Shown: positions 11,441 through 23,221, numbered from the stretch's first letter. The stretch is 64,000 bases of DNA from Rhinopithecus roxellana (GCF_007565055.1 NC_044566.1:58759332-58823331); one strand, 5' to 3'. Translations and numbers: made by a program. Notes: generated by a model from the letters alone, not told the origin.

Positions 11441-12079
11441 GGGAAAGTCACTTATTGCTGATATTTAATGACCCCCCCAAAGCTAAATCTGTTGCTGAAC
11501 AGAAATGGACGTGCCCTGTGCTAAAGGACCTTAGCACCCATTCACTGTTCATCTGCATGCCGGTTAAAAATGACTTTCTCACACAGATCAGAGGTCCTCT
11601 TAGGGGGAAAAATGAGAACTATAGTACAAGAAGAAGGAAAGTAATACCTCACTCCTCTTTCTCTCTAAAACCAGATTCCACTTAGGGCTTATGTCAGAAG
11701 GTAGCAACTTAATCTCCTCCAAAAGTAAACTTTGGATTGGACTTAAATGATCAAAATTCAATTTTATATCTGTGGCATGAAATCAGTAGGGATACAAGTT
11801 TTAGAAAAAGGATAAGATGATTTTACTACTTCCTACTATATTTCTATTCCTTTGCATAATCATGGTCTTTAAAAAATCACCTTACACATGAATTCGAATT
11901 GAAATAAAACTTCTTACCTGGTTTGGGGAAAAAAGCAAGATGTGAGCACTTCTATGTAATTATGTAAAACAACCTCAGAAAATGTAAAGTCAAATTAGGG
12001 TTTTCAAATTAAATAGAAAGATAAGCTTTGTGAGCAGAGGGAAACATTCACCGAGGAGTCTATTTTCCCCCTTAAAGTT
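11441..12079. other. Unassigned DNA
   Basis: The 76-codon frame 11455-11685 has no recognisable domain. Nothing else is seen. Confidence 0.4.
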
Positions 12080-12095
12080 AATTAAATACTGTTTT

Positions 12096-12392
12096 ATTTT
12101 TTATTTTTTTGAGACAGAGTCTTGCTCGGTCACTCAGGCTGGAGTGCAATGGCATGATCTCGGCTCACTGCAACCTCTGCCTCCCAGGTTCAAGGGATTC
12201 TCCTGCCTCAGCTTCCGGAGTCGCTGGGATTACAGGCACCTGCCACCATGCCCGGCTAATTTTTCTATTTTTAGTAGAGACAGGGTTTCACCATTTTGGC
12301 CAGGCTTTTCTCGAACTCCTGCCCTTAGGTAATCCGCCCGCCTCGGCTTCCCAGAGTGCTGGGATTACAGGCATGAGCCAACGTGCCTGGCC
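12096..12392 (-). mobile_element. Alu (AluS-type), full length, with target duplication
   Basis: Flanked by AATTAAATACTGTTTT (12080-12095) and AACTAAACACTGTTTT (12393-12408), 14 of 16 identical. Frames at 12030-12429 are shadows. Confidence 0.96.
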
Positions 12393-12408
12393 AACTAAAC
12401 ACTGTTTT

Positions 12409-14740
12409 CTAGATCTATTACTAAGATAATGGTCCATGCAGAACAAATTGCTTTCAGGTCAGTACCCAACATACCTGGAAGTCAGGTTTCACTGCATTGA
12501 TAGAGGGAAATGGGAAAATGAGGCACAACAAACATAAAAAGCAATGGAGAATTTCAAAAAATAATCTTTGTGTCTAGAAAATATCCATTTGTTTCCAGAT
12601 TATGCATTACAGGATTTCAGTCTCAGCCTTGCCCTTTCAATTTACAACAATAACGTTGAGCCAAAGCTGTTCTTCTCTGTGTAGCCAAAAATTCATCAAG
12701 TATTTTTAAAATGACAACATAGAGTGGAGAAATCAAAGAAATGGCCCTTTTTCTGAAGGCGATTCTATTATATTTCCATGAGTAACATGTTACATTTGTT
12801 ATTGTAAAAAGGAAACTGACTTTTTACTCTACCGCAAAAAATTGTTTTCAGAATACTTTTGTATAAGAGAATTAATTTAATCTTCTCTCATCGGCGGGTG
12901 AAGAGGGACTTGGAAAGAAACAAACAAACAAAATATATATACACACACACATATGTATGTCTTTTAACATTCAACATTCTGATACAGTAGCATATTACAG
13001 TGTATTTTGGAGGGCTACAGTAGATTAAGGAATTTGAAAAACTCGACTTCCTTCTGCCTAATGAAATACTTGTAATGGAGTCAGGTAAAATTAAGGGGGC
13101 AATTACACATCTGACGGCAATAGTCTTATAGGTTTTGTTTGATTTAAGGAGTACAACGACAGTCTGGTTATCATAATCTGGTGGTTGGAAATTAGCTTAA
13201 AACACTCTGGCAGCCATATCTCCTGAAAACAGTTCTAAATGGGGTCGAAAAGCCATGAGCTAGATAGACTTAGGAGTTTTAGAAAAGAAATCTCAATAAT
13301 CAAGGCAGGACCTTGTACTACACTGAGCCCCATAATATGCTGGTTCCTGAAAGACGAGATTCATGGAACCACTCATGGTCCTTCTTCAGTGTGTTCCTCT
13401 GTGAACTTACACAGAATGAGAGTTCACTATGGTTCTGGCATTCTATCAGTCTCACATCTTAACATGAGTTCTAAGATCATTGTGCCATCTCAACAGTGTG
13501 CATTTCATTTCTATTTTTTACTAGATTTACAAAATCTTTAAAGTGTGATGGGTTTTTGGATACAGGTAGGACTTCTAGGACTCTTATAAACACTGTTTGC
13601 TAAGCTGCGTATGTGTCCAATCTGCCCTTTGAGATTAATGGCCCTAATTACATGACTGATGTACTTTACAGATTAAGTGAAATCGCTTCAATATAATGAC
13701 CTTAGCTCATTCATACCTGGCATGTTCTGAGTAATGCAGTTACTTTCATTTATATGTGAGTGTATCTTTTACATTATCACCACATCTTAGCCCATTAATC
13801 CTTAGTGTGGTCTTAGGGAAATTAAAGGAAATATGGGAAGGTTCAGTGCTGATAAAGGAACTGAAATTAGGGTTCCTACAAATGTAATGGTACACTGATT
13901 CCTGTTTCAGAGTCAGATCCACAAAAATAACTGAGGGAAGAAGATAGAATTGGCAACAAAGAAGTAAAATTACAACTATTTTCTTACCCTACACTGGCAA
14001 CAACAGTTAAATTTGAGTTCTTTACAATTCCCTAAAGGACCAGGCTTTCTCTTGGTTACAATATGCATGGATGTATTCCTAAAAAACTATATAATCTAAA
14101 TTTGTACAAAACTAAATGTATCACAAATACACGAAGGAAGTAGTTCTCTTTCCCTCTTAAAAAAAAGTAGATAATGTGACACTCCTATGTCTCTTGTGTC
14201 TTCCAATTCGTTCTATAGTATGTCACAGGGAATGTGTTACTACTTATAGCTAAAGTATCAAGATTTGTGAATTATTTACTTTAAAAAAATGTTGAGTTGG
14301 TGCAAGATTTTCCCTACAATAAAATCACTTTTATTAATTTCCATTTAACCATGCTTCCTTGAGTGGGACAGAAAAGGATGACATTTCAGCCATTATATTG
14401 GGAATTGTCTTAATCCATGGCCAAGTTTGCCAAAGCTCAAGTTGGTTGATTTGTCAGTGTGCTATTTATAATCATGGTGTGATAATTAAGTGATTGTGAT
14501 GTTTCACTAGCCCCACACAATTGTGTTCAGTTTTGTCGAGATCTAGGTCTGCTCATGTGGGTGTTGGTTGTGTGCATGCCAGCACTCATGTGCATCGAGA
14601 TGGAAAAAGAGACTGAAATAAATAGTATTAAACAATTATGTACTCTTTAACATTTTTAAATTCACAGACTTCTCTCTGATACCCAAGAGATGGTTAATTG
14701 ACCATAAAAAGAAGTCTGTGCTTATGCTTATCATACCAGT
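12409..14740. other. Long stretch of unassigned DNA
   Basis: About 2.3 kb without a recognised transposon, apart from a small TA/CA patch (12925-12955). The 100-codon frame 13239-13541 shows no signal peptide, repeat or known motif. This is among the longest repeat-poor stretches in the window. Confidence 0.4.
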
Positions 14741-14880
14741 TGATCATTCTACAATTGTAATTGCTTGTTGACCTGTCTGTATCTCTTGAGTTCCTTGAGG
14801 ATGACAACAGTGTCTTACACGCAGAACACACCCAATAAATATTTGTTCAGTCAACTTCAATAAACATTATTTTAAAAAAT
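14741..14880 (+). mobile_element. L2 3' end fragment
   Basis: 'gagttccttgaggatgacaa', 'cagtgtcttacacgcagaa' and 'caataaatatttgttcagtc' match the extreme 3' end of L2. Confidence 0.65.
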
Positions 14881-15028
14881 CTATAAAATGTGAATTTATG
14901 CAAAAGCCAAATAGGGAGTCAATTAACTTTACAAATTCCTTGACAGAATGTGTGCTTAAAATTATCTTAGAAAAATTCGGTTTGAGGAGTCCACCCATTA
15001 AATGGACTTTTTTTAATTAAAAATTTTT

Positions 15029-15163
15029 TTCTTTCTTTTTTTTTTAGAGATGGCGCCTCACTGTGTTGGCCAGGCTGATCTCCAACTCCTGGCCTCAAGC
15101 AATCCTCCCATCTTGGCCTCCCAAAGGGCTGGAATTACAGGTGTGAGCCACTGCACCCAGCTG
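15029..15163 (-). mobile_element. Free left Alu monomer (FLAM-type)
   Basis: A T-rich run, then 'agagatggcgcctcactgtg', 'tctccaactcctggcctcaa' and 'gagccactgcacccagct'. Only one arm is present and it ends at the A-rich boundary, as in the old free left monomers that predate dimeric Alu. Confidence 0.8.
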
Positions 15164-15229
15164 ATTCTTTGTTTTAAGCCAAGCATATTTGTACTTACTC
15201 TTAAGGAATTCCAAACTCTTTACTAACAT

Positions 15230-15422
15230 TAATTCAATTTAATTCAACCAAGGTTGTTGAGTTTCTACTCTGTGCAAGATTTTATGATGTGCGCTAAGAA
15301 AACATGATGAACTAGACATACTTCTTATTCTCAAATATTAGACATGCAAATAAGTAATTGTAATATAGCATGAGAAGGGTAGTTATATATATGCACATAT
15401 ATTATATATACATACATATTAT

Positions 15423-15469
<47 letters not shown>

Positions 15470-15775
15470 CATATATGTAAAATATCCAGTTATCATAAAG
15501 GAGGGAAGATCAAGCCTACTAAGACAAGTTCTGGAAGTTTTCCTGACAGAAATGACATCTTAGCTGAAGCTTCAGTGATGAATAGTTGGTGATGAATGAG
15601 CAAATCATGGGGAAGGAGAAGATAATTACCCTAGGAAGATAGCATAGCATCACAAGCTCAAGAACAGAGACATGAAACATCATGAATGGACACAGATGTG
15701 CCAGGAAATGTGTTGAAACATGTGGTTAGAGAGGCAGGCAGATTGCAGATTACGTAGGGCCCACCCAGCCTGACA
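15230..15775 (-). mobile_element. L2 fragment, antisense, split by simple repeats
   Basis: 'gttgagtttctactctgtgc' opens the antisense L2 3' end. After the TA/GATA tract, 'ttttcctgacagaaatgaca', 'cttagctgaagc' and 'cagattgcagattacgtagg' follow the next antisense L2 landmarks. Confidence 0.6.
15383..15480. repeat. (TA)n and (GATA)n microsatellite
   Basis: A TA/CA-rich stretch runs into about 12 uninterrupted GATA units (15423-15469). It lies inside the L2 relic and is probably length-variable between individuals. Confidence 0.95.
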
Positions 15776-16104
15776 TTCTGAGGAGATAGCATTCAATTCC
15801 ACAGCCACGAGTTCTAAGCCTAAAATGAACACAATTATATTTGTGTTTTCAGAAGCCCACCAATGTGGCAGGAGGATGATCAGAGAATGAGAATTGCCCT
15901 GGACACTTATTTTACAAATGATAAGGCAGGAACTTTTAAATAATGCCAGAAAGTGCCACAAGAAATACAGAGAAAGGGGTAGACTTCAGAAAGAGTCAGG
16001 AAGCAAATTCACAGAACTTGGAGGTGAGTAGTGATGGGGGTGGTGATGAGTATTACACCAGGCTATTAGCATCTCATTAACACTTCTTGGATCCCCTAGA
16101 CAAG

Positions 16105-16245
16105 TTCTTCTGCACTTCAGCATCGCAAAAGCACACGAGGAGCTGTTTAAAATGCTCAAGCCCAGATGCATGGAGTAAAAAATCTCTGGAAGTGGGAGGC
16201 CATGTCATTGTGATTCCAATGTGCAGTCAAGGCTGAGAAGTACTG
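16105..16245 (+). mobile_element. MER5-type DNA transposon remnant
   Basis: 'gaggagctgtttaaaatgct', 'caagcccagatgcatgga' and 'gattccaatgtgcagtcaag' followed by 'gagaagtactgg' track MER5A, a short hAT-Charlie-derived element. Confidence 0.6.
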
Positions 16246-16254
16246 GTGTAGACG

Positions 16255-16385
16255 AAGACTCTTCCTCTAAGTTATTTGGGAAGAAAACGAGAGCTTCAGT
16301 GACCCATCCAAAGTCACAGATAATGGGATATAAAATCCAAGCCTCCCATTTCCCAGCCCAGTGGTCTGACCACCAGATTGAATTA
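16255..16385 (-). mobile_element. MIR fragment, antisense
   Basis: 'cagtgacccatccaaagtca' and the run to 'ccaagcctcccatttcc' recall antisense MIR ('gcccaaggtcacacagct', 'ttcaaacccagg'). Confidence 0.45.
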
Positions 16386-17334
16386 CACCTAAGAACATCA
16401 GCAGATCATTAACCAGCACTGATGAACCAGGTCCACAGCATTTATTCATTCACACTCCTGTGTGCCCAATGCTAGCAGAAACTGACCATACTAAGAAATA
16501 GCAGATATTTTCCTTCTTGAGATGATGATGTTGGTGATGATGACAAATTGCTTAGAAAACATAATACTCCTAAATGTAAAGCCAAAGAACATGCAATGCA
16601 AAATACAATTAATGCTAGAAGAACTTGCTGAAAGAGCTACAAGGAATTCAGAAAAAATGAGAGTTAACTCTGGAAAAGATCATCCAAGGAGACAAGATTC
16701 AGCAGAATGTAAACTTGACATTATGAGTATTTCAAAAGGCAATGAATGACATTTCATAATCTTTCACTAGCAATCCAATTAATTCTGACAGATAGGCACC
16801 TAAGTTACTTAGTATTGCTTTTGCTAGGGAAGATTTAGTAGATTCAGGGGGGGCTTACTGCCCTTGCACAACTTTTAGTCATAAATCAAAATGTAGATAC
16901 AGTCATTTTATTAACAAAAAGATTGGGTCAATTGGAGAAAAAATCCAATTAACAGTGAAGGAAGATGAGTTATTATTAATAAGTTCATGCAGTTGTGAAG
17001 AATACCTTCAAAGTGTTTCTTCAAATAGAGTAGATAATCTGTGTAACTGGCATAGTGATAATATTCACTGTGCCTACATGTAAATATCATGAAAGTACAA
17101 ATTTAATACTCAAGAGTTTATCTTGAGTATCTAGAAAGACCAATTTCCTATAATATTACAATAATGCATCATCCCATAACCATCATTCCTTCATCCCTCT
17201 CTCCTTTGTATGTACATTGAACATAGTTTCATCTTTCCTATAATATTATCCTCATCTTCCGAGTTTTAGAAGTCTAGGTACAATCTACTGCCTCGTCCAC
17301 TCCCATAAATACCCACTTCTGTTGGAAGAATCCA
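16386..17334. other. Unassigned AT-rich DNA
   Basis: No family is recognised. Includes a short ATG-rich run (16521-16541) and a 75-codon frame (16522-16749) without support. Confidence 0.4.
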
Positions 17335-17605
17335 TGGTGAGTGGTGAAGAGTATGGACACTGGCCTCAGACTACCTGGGTTCAAATCCTGGCTCTATCAT
17401 TTACTAGCTAGATGATTTTGAGTAATTTACTCAAAATTATTCAACCTCTGTGTGTTTCAGTTTCTTCATCCTTAAAATGAGAATAATAGCATCTACCTCA
17501 AAAGGTTGTGGTGAAGATACTTCCATCAGTTAAGGCTTGCAAAGTGCTTGTAACAATGCCTGAATACAAAATATACTCATAAATATTGGTTATTACTAAA
17601 GTGTC
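17335..17605 (+). mobile_element. MIR, nearly full length
   Basis: 'tacctgggttcaaatcctgg', 'tcatttactagctagatga', 'cagtttcttcatccttaaaa', 'aggttgtggtgaagatac' and 'cataaatattggttatta' follow the MIR consensus from the tRNA-related region to the 3' end. Confidence 0.9.
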
Positions 17606-17726
17606 CTGTGCTAGCAGACGTTCAGTCGATATTGCATGGAAGGATTGTTGAGAGACCGATGACACAGAAATAAAGTGAAAGATAAAAGCATAACAACATA
17701 CACTACAACCAAGGAGTCTTGGTCTT

Positions 17727-18000
17727 GGCCAGGCACAGTGGCTCACACCTATAATCCCAGCACTTTGGGAGGCCAAGGCAGGTAGATCACCTGAGGTCAG
17801 GAGTTCTTGGCCAACATGATGAAAACACTAAAAGTACAAAAATTAGCCAGGTGTGGTGGCAGGCACCTGTAATCCCAGCTACTCAGGAGGCTGAGGCAGG
17901 AGAAGTGCTTGAACCAGGGAGGCAGAGGTTGCAGTGAGCTGAGATCGTGCCACTGCACTCCAGCCTGGATGACAGAGCGAGACTATCTCAAAAAGCAAAA
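17727..18000 (+). mobile_element. Alu (AluS-type) with a left-arm deletion
   Basis: About 20 bases are missing after 'ggtcaggagtt' ('cgagaccagcc') and more around 'gatgaaaacactaaaa'. The right arm is complete and the tail is short. Possible weak duplication around 'agtctt'. Confidence 0.93.
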
Positions 18001-18135
18001 AGTCTTACTCTTTTTCCTGATGAACTTCATACTTGCAGTAAAATTCTAGAGAACTCCCGTCACTTCTCTTTGAATTTTATAGCTATAAAATAATGATGTT
18101 AGTACTTTCTTACCCTCTTCAAACTGACATTAAGA

Positions 18136-18246
18136 TTAATTCTATAATATTTAGGTTGGTACAAAATAATTGCAGTTCAAAAGTAATTTACTTTTAATGG
18201 CAAAAAACGCAAATACTTTTGCAGCAATCTAATATTATAGAATTAA
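18136..18246. ncRNA. Candidate miR-548-like hairpin built on MADE1
   Basis: The MADE1 core (18151-18232) pairs with itself. Its flanks extend the stem: 18136-18151 is the exact reverse complement of 18231-18246 (16 of 16). The whole 111-nt segment can fold into one stem with a 7-8 nt imbalance near the loop. Members of the primate miR-548 family arose from MADE1 copies, so processing is possible, but nothing here shows transcription. Confidence 0.35.
18151..18232. mobile_element. MADE1 (mariner-derived MITE)
   Basis: It starts TTAGGTTGGTACAAAA and ends TTTTGCAGCAATCTAA, with 'ttttaatggcaaaaaacgca' between them. This is the 80-bp MADE1 palindrome with a small deletion in its left arm. MADE1 was mobilised by Hsmar1 mariner transposase and targets TA. 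The flanks carry TA next to both ends. Confidence 0.93.
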
Positions 18247-19214
18247 CATTTTTGAAACATTTGAAGGTTGTGTTTTACAGGTACAAAATATTATTTTTCT
18301 CAATATCTCAATTTCTGTCCAAAGCTTTCCAGAAGGAACAGAGAACTACTTCTGATGGAATCCTCAAAGAGCTGAATACCACATTCTTTGTTCGACTTGG
18401 CAGAGTTGGAGCTTTGTGGGTGCTAATTATCTAATATTAATGCATATAGAGTGAAGACAGATGCAGGCCCTATCAAGAGACTGTGGTGGAAGAACAAAGG
18501 ATTGTGACAGTGCCTTTTAAGGAAAGTGGCATTGTCCTGCCCCATCTCTTAAAATGCCCAAATAAACCGGCATATGTCTCATGACATTCTTACCTATGTC
18601 AAAGCATTACATTGATGCCTCATTGAATTCAAAGTGATCCCATCTCCAAGCTCAATGTCTTTAAGAGTGATAAACCCAAGGGCTGTGGAGGATATTCAGT
18701 GCACAACACCGGCGAATAAAAATGGATGTCAAACACTGATTTATTAAGTAATTTCTGTGAAAGCTGCACCTAAGAGATACATCACGGGGGCTGAGTTATT
18801 GGCAGAGGATGTCCCAGGCCACGTGGAAGCATCCCAAGCTTCTTGAATTTATAACTCGCTGAAAGGAAGAGGGGAAACAGCTGCTGAGAGAAAACCACCA
18901 TTCCATTTAGGTAGTTTGATAAATTGTGATTTGTGGCAAGCGCTCATTTCAAAGCCACTGTGTTTTGTTTTGTGAGTTCTTGACTTTGCCTGTCACATGG
19001 AACCACATGTTCTCTGAGGAGGCTAAGGGAGGGCTGCAGGAGCTCTGTGTCTGCCTCCAGGATGCAGAATGTCCACGTGCATATTCCACAGAGTGGCTTC
19101 TTCTCCATCAGATCACTGTCACTCTAGCCCCTGATCTAGACCCCAAATCTGTGAAAACGGATATTAAATTATTCCAAATGACAGTTTCCATATGATTTCA
19201 TTTCAAAGACTTTT
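18247..19214. other. Unassigned DNA
   Basis: No repeat family is recognised. Frames at 18219-18434 and 18926-19195 have no recognisable domain. Confidence 0.4.
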
Positions 19215-19395
19215 AAAGCTAAAAGGAGCCTTAGAGATCATGTAGGGACAGCCTTCTCATTTTATAGATTAAAAAATAAAGACTCAGAGAAATTATGAGC
19301 CTTGGCCAAGACCACACAGCCAGGCCCTGGTTATGTCAGGACTTGAGTCCAGTGCCTCAGACCTAGACCAACGCCCTTCCGCTGCTTGAGCTAAT
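19215..19395 (-). mobile_element. MIR-family SINE, antisense
   Basis: 'aaaaggagccttagagatca', 'ctcattttatagatt', 'agactcagagaaattatg' and 'ggccaagaccacacagcca' match an antisense MIR or MIR3. Confidence 0.7.
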
Positions 19396-19612
19396 GTCTG
19401 CATCACTGAGGTTGGATTATGCTAATGTATACTGCTCTTTGCTTGAGTGCCTGATTTATTACCTAAACACAGCTTAGGACATTAGGAAAACTCAAACACA
19501 CACACAAACAAACAAAAACAACAAAAGAGTGATGTGCTAGGCATTGTTACTTATAGTAAAGTTATGGGCAAAAAGCCTGAAATGCAGGCTGCTTTTAAAT
19601 AGGCACAGCATA

Positions 19613-19882
19613 GGCCAGGTGTGGTGGTTCACACCTGTAATCCCAGCACTTTGAGATGCTGAGGCGGGCAGATCACTTGAGGTCAGGAGGTTGAGACCAG
19701 CCTGGCCAACATGGTAAAACCCCAACTCTACTAAAAATACAAAAAAATTAGCTACTCAAGAGGCTGAGACAGGAGAATCCCTTGAACTCAGGAGGCGGAG
19801 GTTGCAGTGAGCCGAGATCGTGCCACACAACTCCAACCTGGGCAACAGAGTGAGACTCTATCTCTGAAAAAACAAAAAAAAA
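19613..19882 (+). mobile_element. Alu with a linker-region deletion
   Basis: The left arm runs into 'aaaaaaattag' and then directly to 'ctactcaagaggctgag', so about 40 bases at the start of the right arm are missing. The A tail is short and broken by C. Confidence 0.93.
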
Positions 19883-19925
19883 GGGCAGAGAATAATATGA
19901 TTAAATGGTTCGATTAAAAAGTGTT

Positions 19926-20201
19926 AGTTCTCTTGGGAGGACCAGGAGGGTGGATCACCTGAGGTCAGGAGTTCAAGACCAGCCTGGCCAACATGGCGAA
20001 ACCCCGTCTCTACTAAAAGTACAAAAATTAACCAGGCATGGTGATGGGCACCTGTAACCCCAGCTACTCAGGAGGTTGAGGCGGAATTGCTTGAAACTGG
20101 GAGGTGGAGGTTGCAGTGAGCCGAGATAGCACCACTGCACTCCAGCCTGGGTGACAAGAGCGAGATTTTGTCTCAAAAAAAAAAAAAAAAAAAAAAAAAA
20201 A
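19926..20201 (+). mobile_element. 5'-truncated Alu with target duplication
   Basis: It begins near consensus position 40 ('ttgggaggaccaggagg') and ends in a 28-nt poly(A). AAAAAGTGTT flanks it (19916-19925 and 20197-20206), so it is a separate, truncated insertion only 43 bp from the preceding Alu. Confidence 0.95.
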
Positions 20202-20206
20202 GTGTT

Positions 20207-21045
20207 CCCAACCAGGTAACATAGAGCATGCTAGAGTGAGCAGGGGGACCAGTAAACATACTGTTTGCAAAGATTTCAAACTCATTGGTCTCATCTAAAA
20301 TATTTACAATCTATTTCCAAATCTTATTTTATTTCACTGACTTTCTTATGATTCAACCAGAAGCACATGCCTGGTCAGCCACAAGTATTTCTTTCATGCC
20401 TATTATGTACTGTTTAATATAATTCTCAGTGATAAGCAGAAGAATACTTGAAGTGTGTCTGAAATACCAATTTCCAAATTAGCTTTAAAAAAAGGTAACT
20501 TTACGACACCCACCTAAGATTAGATGTGTGTCCAACACAAGAAATTTATTAACATGGAATATTGACTTTCTGTTCTCTCTTTTTCTTTCCTACTTTCTCT
20601 TATATAAATATTTATCCTCTCTCACATACACAAACATATCTGTGTATGTATATATAGAGATATATCTACAGATAGACATATCTATTGACATCAAGTCGTA
20701 TGTGTTTGTATATATGCATATATACATACACTAGTGTGTGCATGTGCATATTGCAGTAGTCCCATCAAAGTGGTGAATATATACGTACACAGACTGAGTA
20801 TGCTTGGAGTTTAGTATACCGGAGAAATTGACAGTTATATACATATGTGTGCATCTATCTATCTCTTTACCTATCTATACCATCTCCCTTGACCTTGGCT
20901 TTGTTCCTGGAGCATAAAGTAGCCAAGGTACCAAAAAGTAAACTTTTCTTTGATTTTGGAATCTTAACTCATTAAGGCTGTTTTAAAGCTTGGAAATCTT
21001 TGAATGGAATAATTGCCCAACAAAGGGTGAATGAAAATGCATGAC
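20207..21045. other. Unassigned DNA with a TA/TG-rich low-complexity patch
   Basis: About 20610-20880 is dominated by TATA, TATG and TATC steps. No gene or transposon is recognised on either side. Confidence 0.45.
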
Positions 21046-21230
21046 TGGTTGTCATTGCTGTGTAACAGACCACAAAAGTAAACCTTGAGGCTAATAAACT
21101 TTTATTTAAGTTCACATCTTTCAGCAGCAAGTTTCAGTTTTCCTAAACCATTTGCCTTCTGAGGCTTAGAGTTACATGAAGCGAGGAGATTGACTTCATA
21201 GTCTGCAGCATGGTGTACCGTAGAGAATCA
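21046..21230 (-). mobile_element. MLT1 LTR fragment, antisense
   Basis: 'gtcattgctgtgtaacagac', 'aaacttttatttaagttcac' and later text follow the antisense MLT1 3' end ('ttgctgtgtaacaaattacc'). Strongly diverged. Confidence 0.5.
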
Positions 21231-21459
21231 GAACAGGGTTGTTGCGGTTATGGGAGAAGGCAGCACCTACTCGAACTGCTTCAGAGACTTCAATGTTTGT
21301 CTGGATCAATGTTAATATCTGGAAGTCTACTGGCAATAAATTATTTATGCAGATTGTCTTAAAACAAACTAAACAAACAAAAGCTATTTTTCCTCGTTGC
21401 GTAAGTAATTTTGTAGGGAAGAAAAGACTGACTTTCTATTCACTTTCCTAGACTCCATA

Positions 21460-22165
21460 ACTGATCCTCTGACATAAACTGACAGGCAGATTAACAGGAG
21501 AAAAACACATACAGACTTATTAATTTTTATTTTCACAGGAAAATAAGGTGAACACCCAAAGAAATGGTGAGGTTTGAGAGCTTGTATACCATCTTAATAG
21601 GGGAAGAGGTGTGGGGAGAGGTAGGTCACGTGGGAGAGAGAAAATGATTTTTAAGAAAGATGAATGGGCTTTTAGAAGCATAAATATGATAATATGATCA
21701 CTTGTGACAAAATTTGCCTAGGTGTGGTGTCAATTTCCAGTGTCCTCTCTTTTTTTTTTTTTTTTTGAGACGGAGTCTTGCTCTGTTGCCCAGGCTGGAG
21801 TGCAGTGGTACGATCTCCACTCACTGCAACCTCTGCCTTCTGGGTTCAAGCAATCCTCCCTGCCTCAGCCTCCCAAGTAGCTGGGATTACAGGCACCCAC
21901 CACCATGCCTAGCTAATTTTTTGTATTTTTTAGTAGAGACAGAGTTTCGCCATGTTGGCCAGGCTGGTCTTGAACTCCTGACCTCAGGTGATCCGCCCTG
22001 TCCTCTCTTTTAATAAGTGTCAATCTTCTTCTGTTGATGAAATTCCCAAGGAGAGGATTAATGACAATGGAGTCAATTTTGAAGGATCTGTCTTTAGGCA
22101 GATAGGAGAGTTCAGAGAAAGCCTCTCATTGCATTTGCTGCTTTTCAAGTGCTCTCAGCTCAAAA
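21460..22165 (-). mobile_element. ERV1-type LTR (copy 2 of 4), split by an Alu
   Basis: 'gacataaactgacaggcaga' and 'ttaacaggagaaaaacac' are shared with 35165-35195, the reversed LTR 3' end. The LTR resumes after the Alu at 22012 and ends with 'tgctctcagctcaaaataat'. The family is related to, but more diverged from, copies 1 and 4. Confidence 0.5.
21754..21998 (-). mobile_element. 5'-truncated Alu with a 13-bp target duplication
   Basis: A T run and both linker-proximal parts are present. It stops at 'ggtgatccgccc', before the end of the left arm. TGTCCTCTCTTTT stands on both sides (21741-21753 and 21999-22011). Confidence 0.96.
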
Positions 22166-22171
22166 TAATAA

Positions 22172-22269
22172 AGATAGTTGTCCCTTGGTATCCCTGGGGA
22201 TTGGTTCCAGGATCCTTGTGAATACCAAAATTCACCAATGCTCAAGTCCCTTATATAAAATGACATAGT
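22172..22269 (-). mobile_element. MER2 (Tigger-type), first part
   Basis: 'gttgtcccttggtatccctg', 'ggattggttccaggatcc' and 'caagtcccttatataaaatg' are one end of the MER2 DNA transposon. The element resumes at 23915, so the two are halves of one copy. Confidence 0.9.
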
Positions 22270-22568
22270 GGCCAAGCACAGTGGCTCATGCCTATAACCC
22301 TGGTACTTTGGGAGGCTGGGGCAGGAGGGTCACTTGAGGCAAGGAGTTTGAGATTACCCTAGGCAACATAGCAAAACCCCATCTGTACAAAAAAATTTTT
22401 AAAAATATCTGGACATGGTTGCACATGCCTGGAGGCCCAGCTACTCAGGAGGTTGAGGTGGGGGAGGGTCACTTGAGCCCAGGAGATCATGGTTGCAGGA
22501 AGCCATGATTGCACACTTTACTCCAGCCTGGGAAACAAAGCAAGACCTCCATCTCTTTAAAAAAAAAA
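22270..22568 (+). mobile_element. AluJ, full length
   Basis: 'gagtttgagattaccctagg', 'aaaacccccatctgtac'-like linker and 'gggtcacttgagcccaggag' are J-type. It is much more diverged than the AluS copies, and its A tail runs into the microsatellite that follows. Confidence 0.92.
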
Positions 22569-22717
22569 CCTAAATACATATACACATATTATATATACAC
22601 ACACGCACACACACATATATGTAGGATATATGCAAATACTATACCATTTTATTACATTTATATATGCACATATTATATATACACACACATATACGTGTGC
22701 ATGTGCGATTGTGTGTA

Positions 22718-22757
<40 letters not shown>
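22569..22757. repeat. (TA/CA)n microsatellite in an Alu tail
   Basis: Alternating CA, TA and TG steps, with (GT)n at about 22716-22740 and (TA)n at 22741-22757. Similar TG/TA sequence on the far side of the LTR block (23881-23912) suggests the block landed inside this repeat. Confidence 0.95.
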
Positions 22758-22761
22758 AAAT

Positions 22762-23221
22762 ATGTGAGTCCCTGGAGAGGGCCCCACCCTCAAGGTGAAA
22801 AGCCTAATACCTCAGCCCAAAGTGAGAGCTTACATCCCTGTTTCTCCACTCGAATATTGCCTTTTCCAAAATCACCCATGGTCCACCCCATAAAAACCCC
22901 AGGCTTAGCCAGCAGAGAAGAGGATAAGTAGTTGGACGTTGCAGACTATGGTTGGATGTTGGAGAGAAGCAACTTGATTTCAGAGGGACAGCTTGATGGC
23001 ATGGCTTCGGAGAGGAGTCTGGCCAGACATGGCCGGACTCCAGGGGAAGATTACCTTCCCACTTTGTCCCCTTTTCAGCTCCCCTTCCCACTAAGAACCA
23101 CTTTCATCAGCAATAAAATCCCTTGCTTTTACCATCTTCAGTTCGTTCATGCAACCTCATTCCTTCTGGATGCTGGACAAGAACTCGGGTGCCATGAGTG
23201 CAGGTGCAAAGGGCTATCACA
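22762..23221 (+). mobile_element. ERV1-class LTR with TATA-like and AATAAA signals
   Basis: 'ccccataaaaaccccaggc' (near 22885) is a plausible LTR TATA region. AATAAA stands at about 23112. 'cttcagttcgttcatgcaac' and 'ggacaagaactcgggtgcc' are typical of ERV1 R-U5 sequence. A likely 3' end is 'gggctatcaca' at 23221. No gag, pol or env remains nearby. Several small frames here (22804-23225) are not proteins. Confidence 0.6.

Noticed and set aside
14290..14340. Possible second MADE1 copy ('gagttggtgcaagatttt')
   Set aside because: Only the first ~16 bases resemble MADE1, and the opposite arm is missing.
22509..22931. 140-codon plus-strand frame
   Set aside because: It runs through an Alu tail, a TA/CA microsatellite and the start of an LTR.
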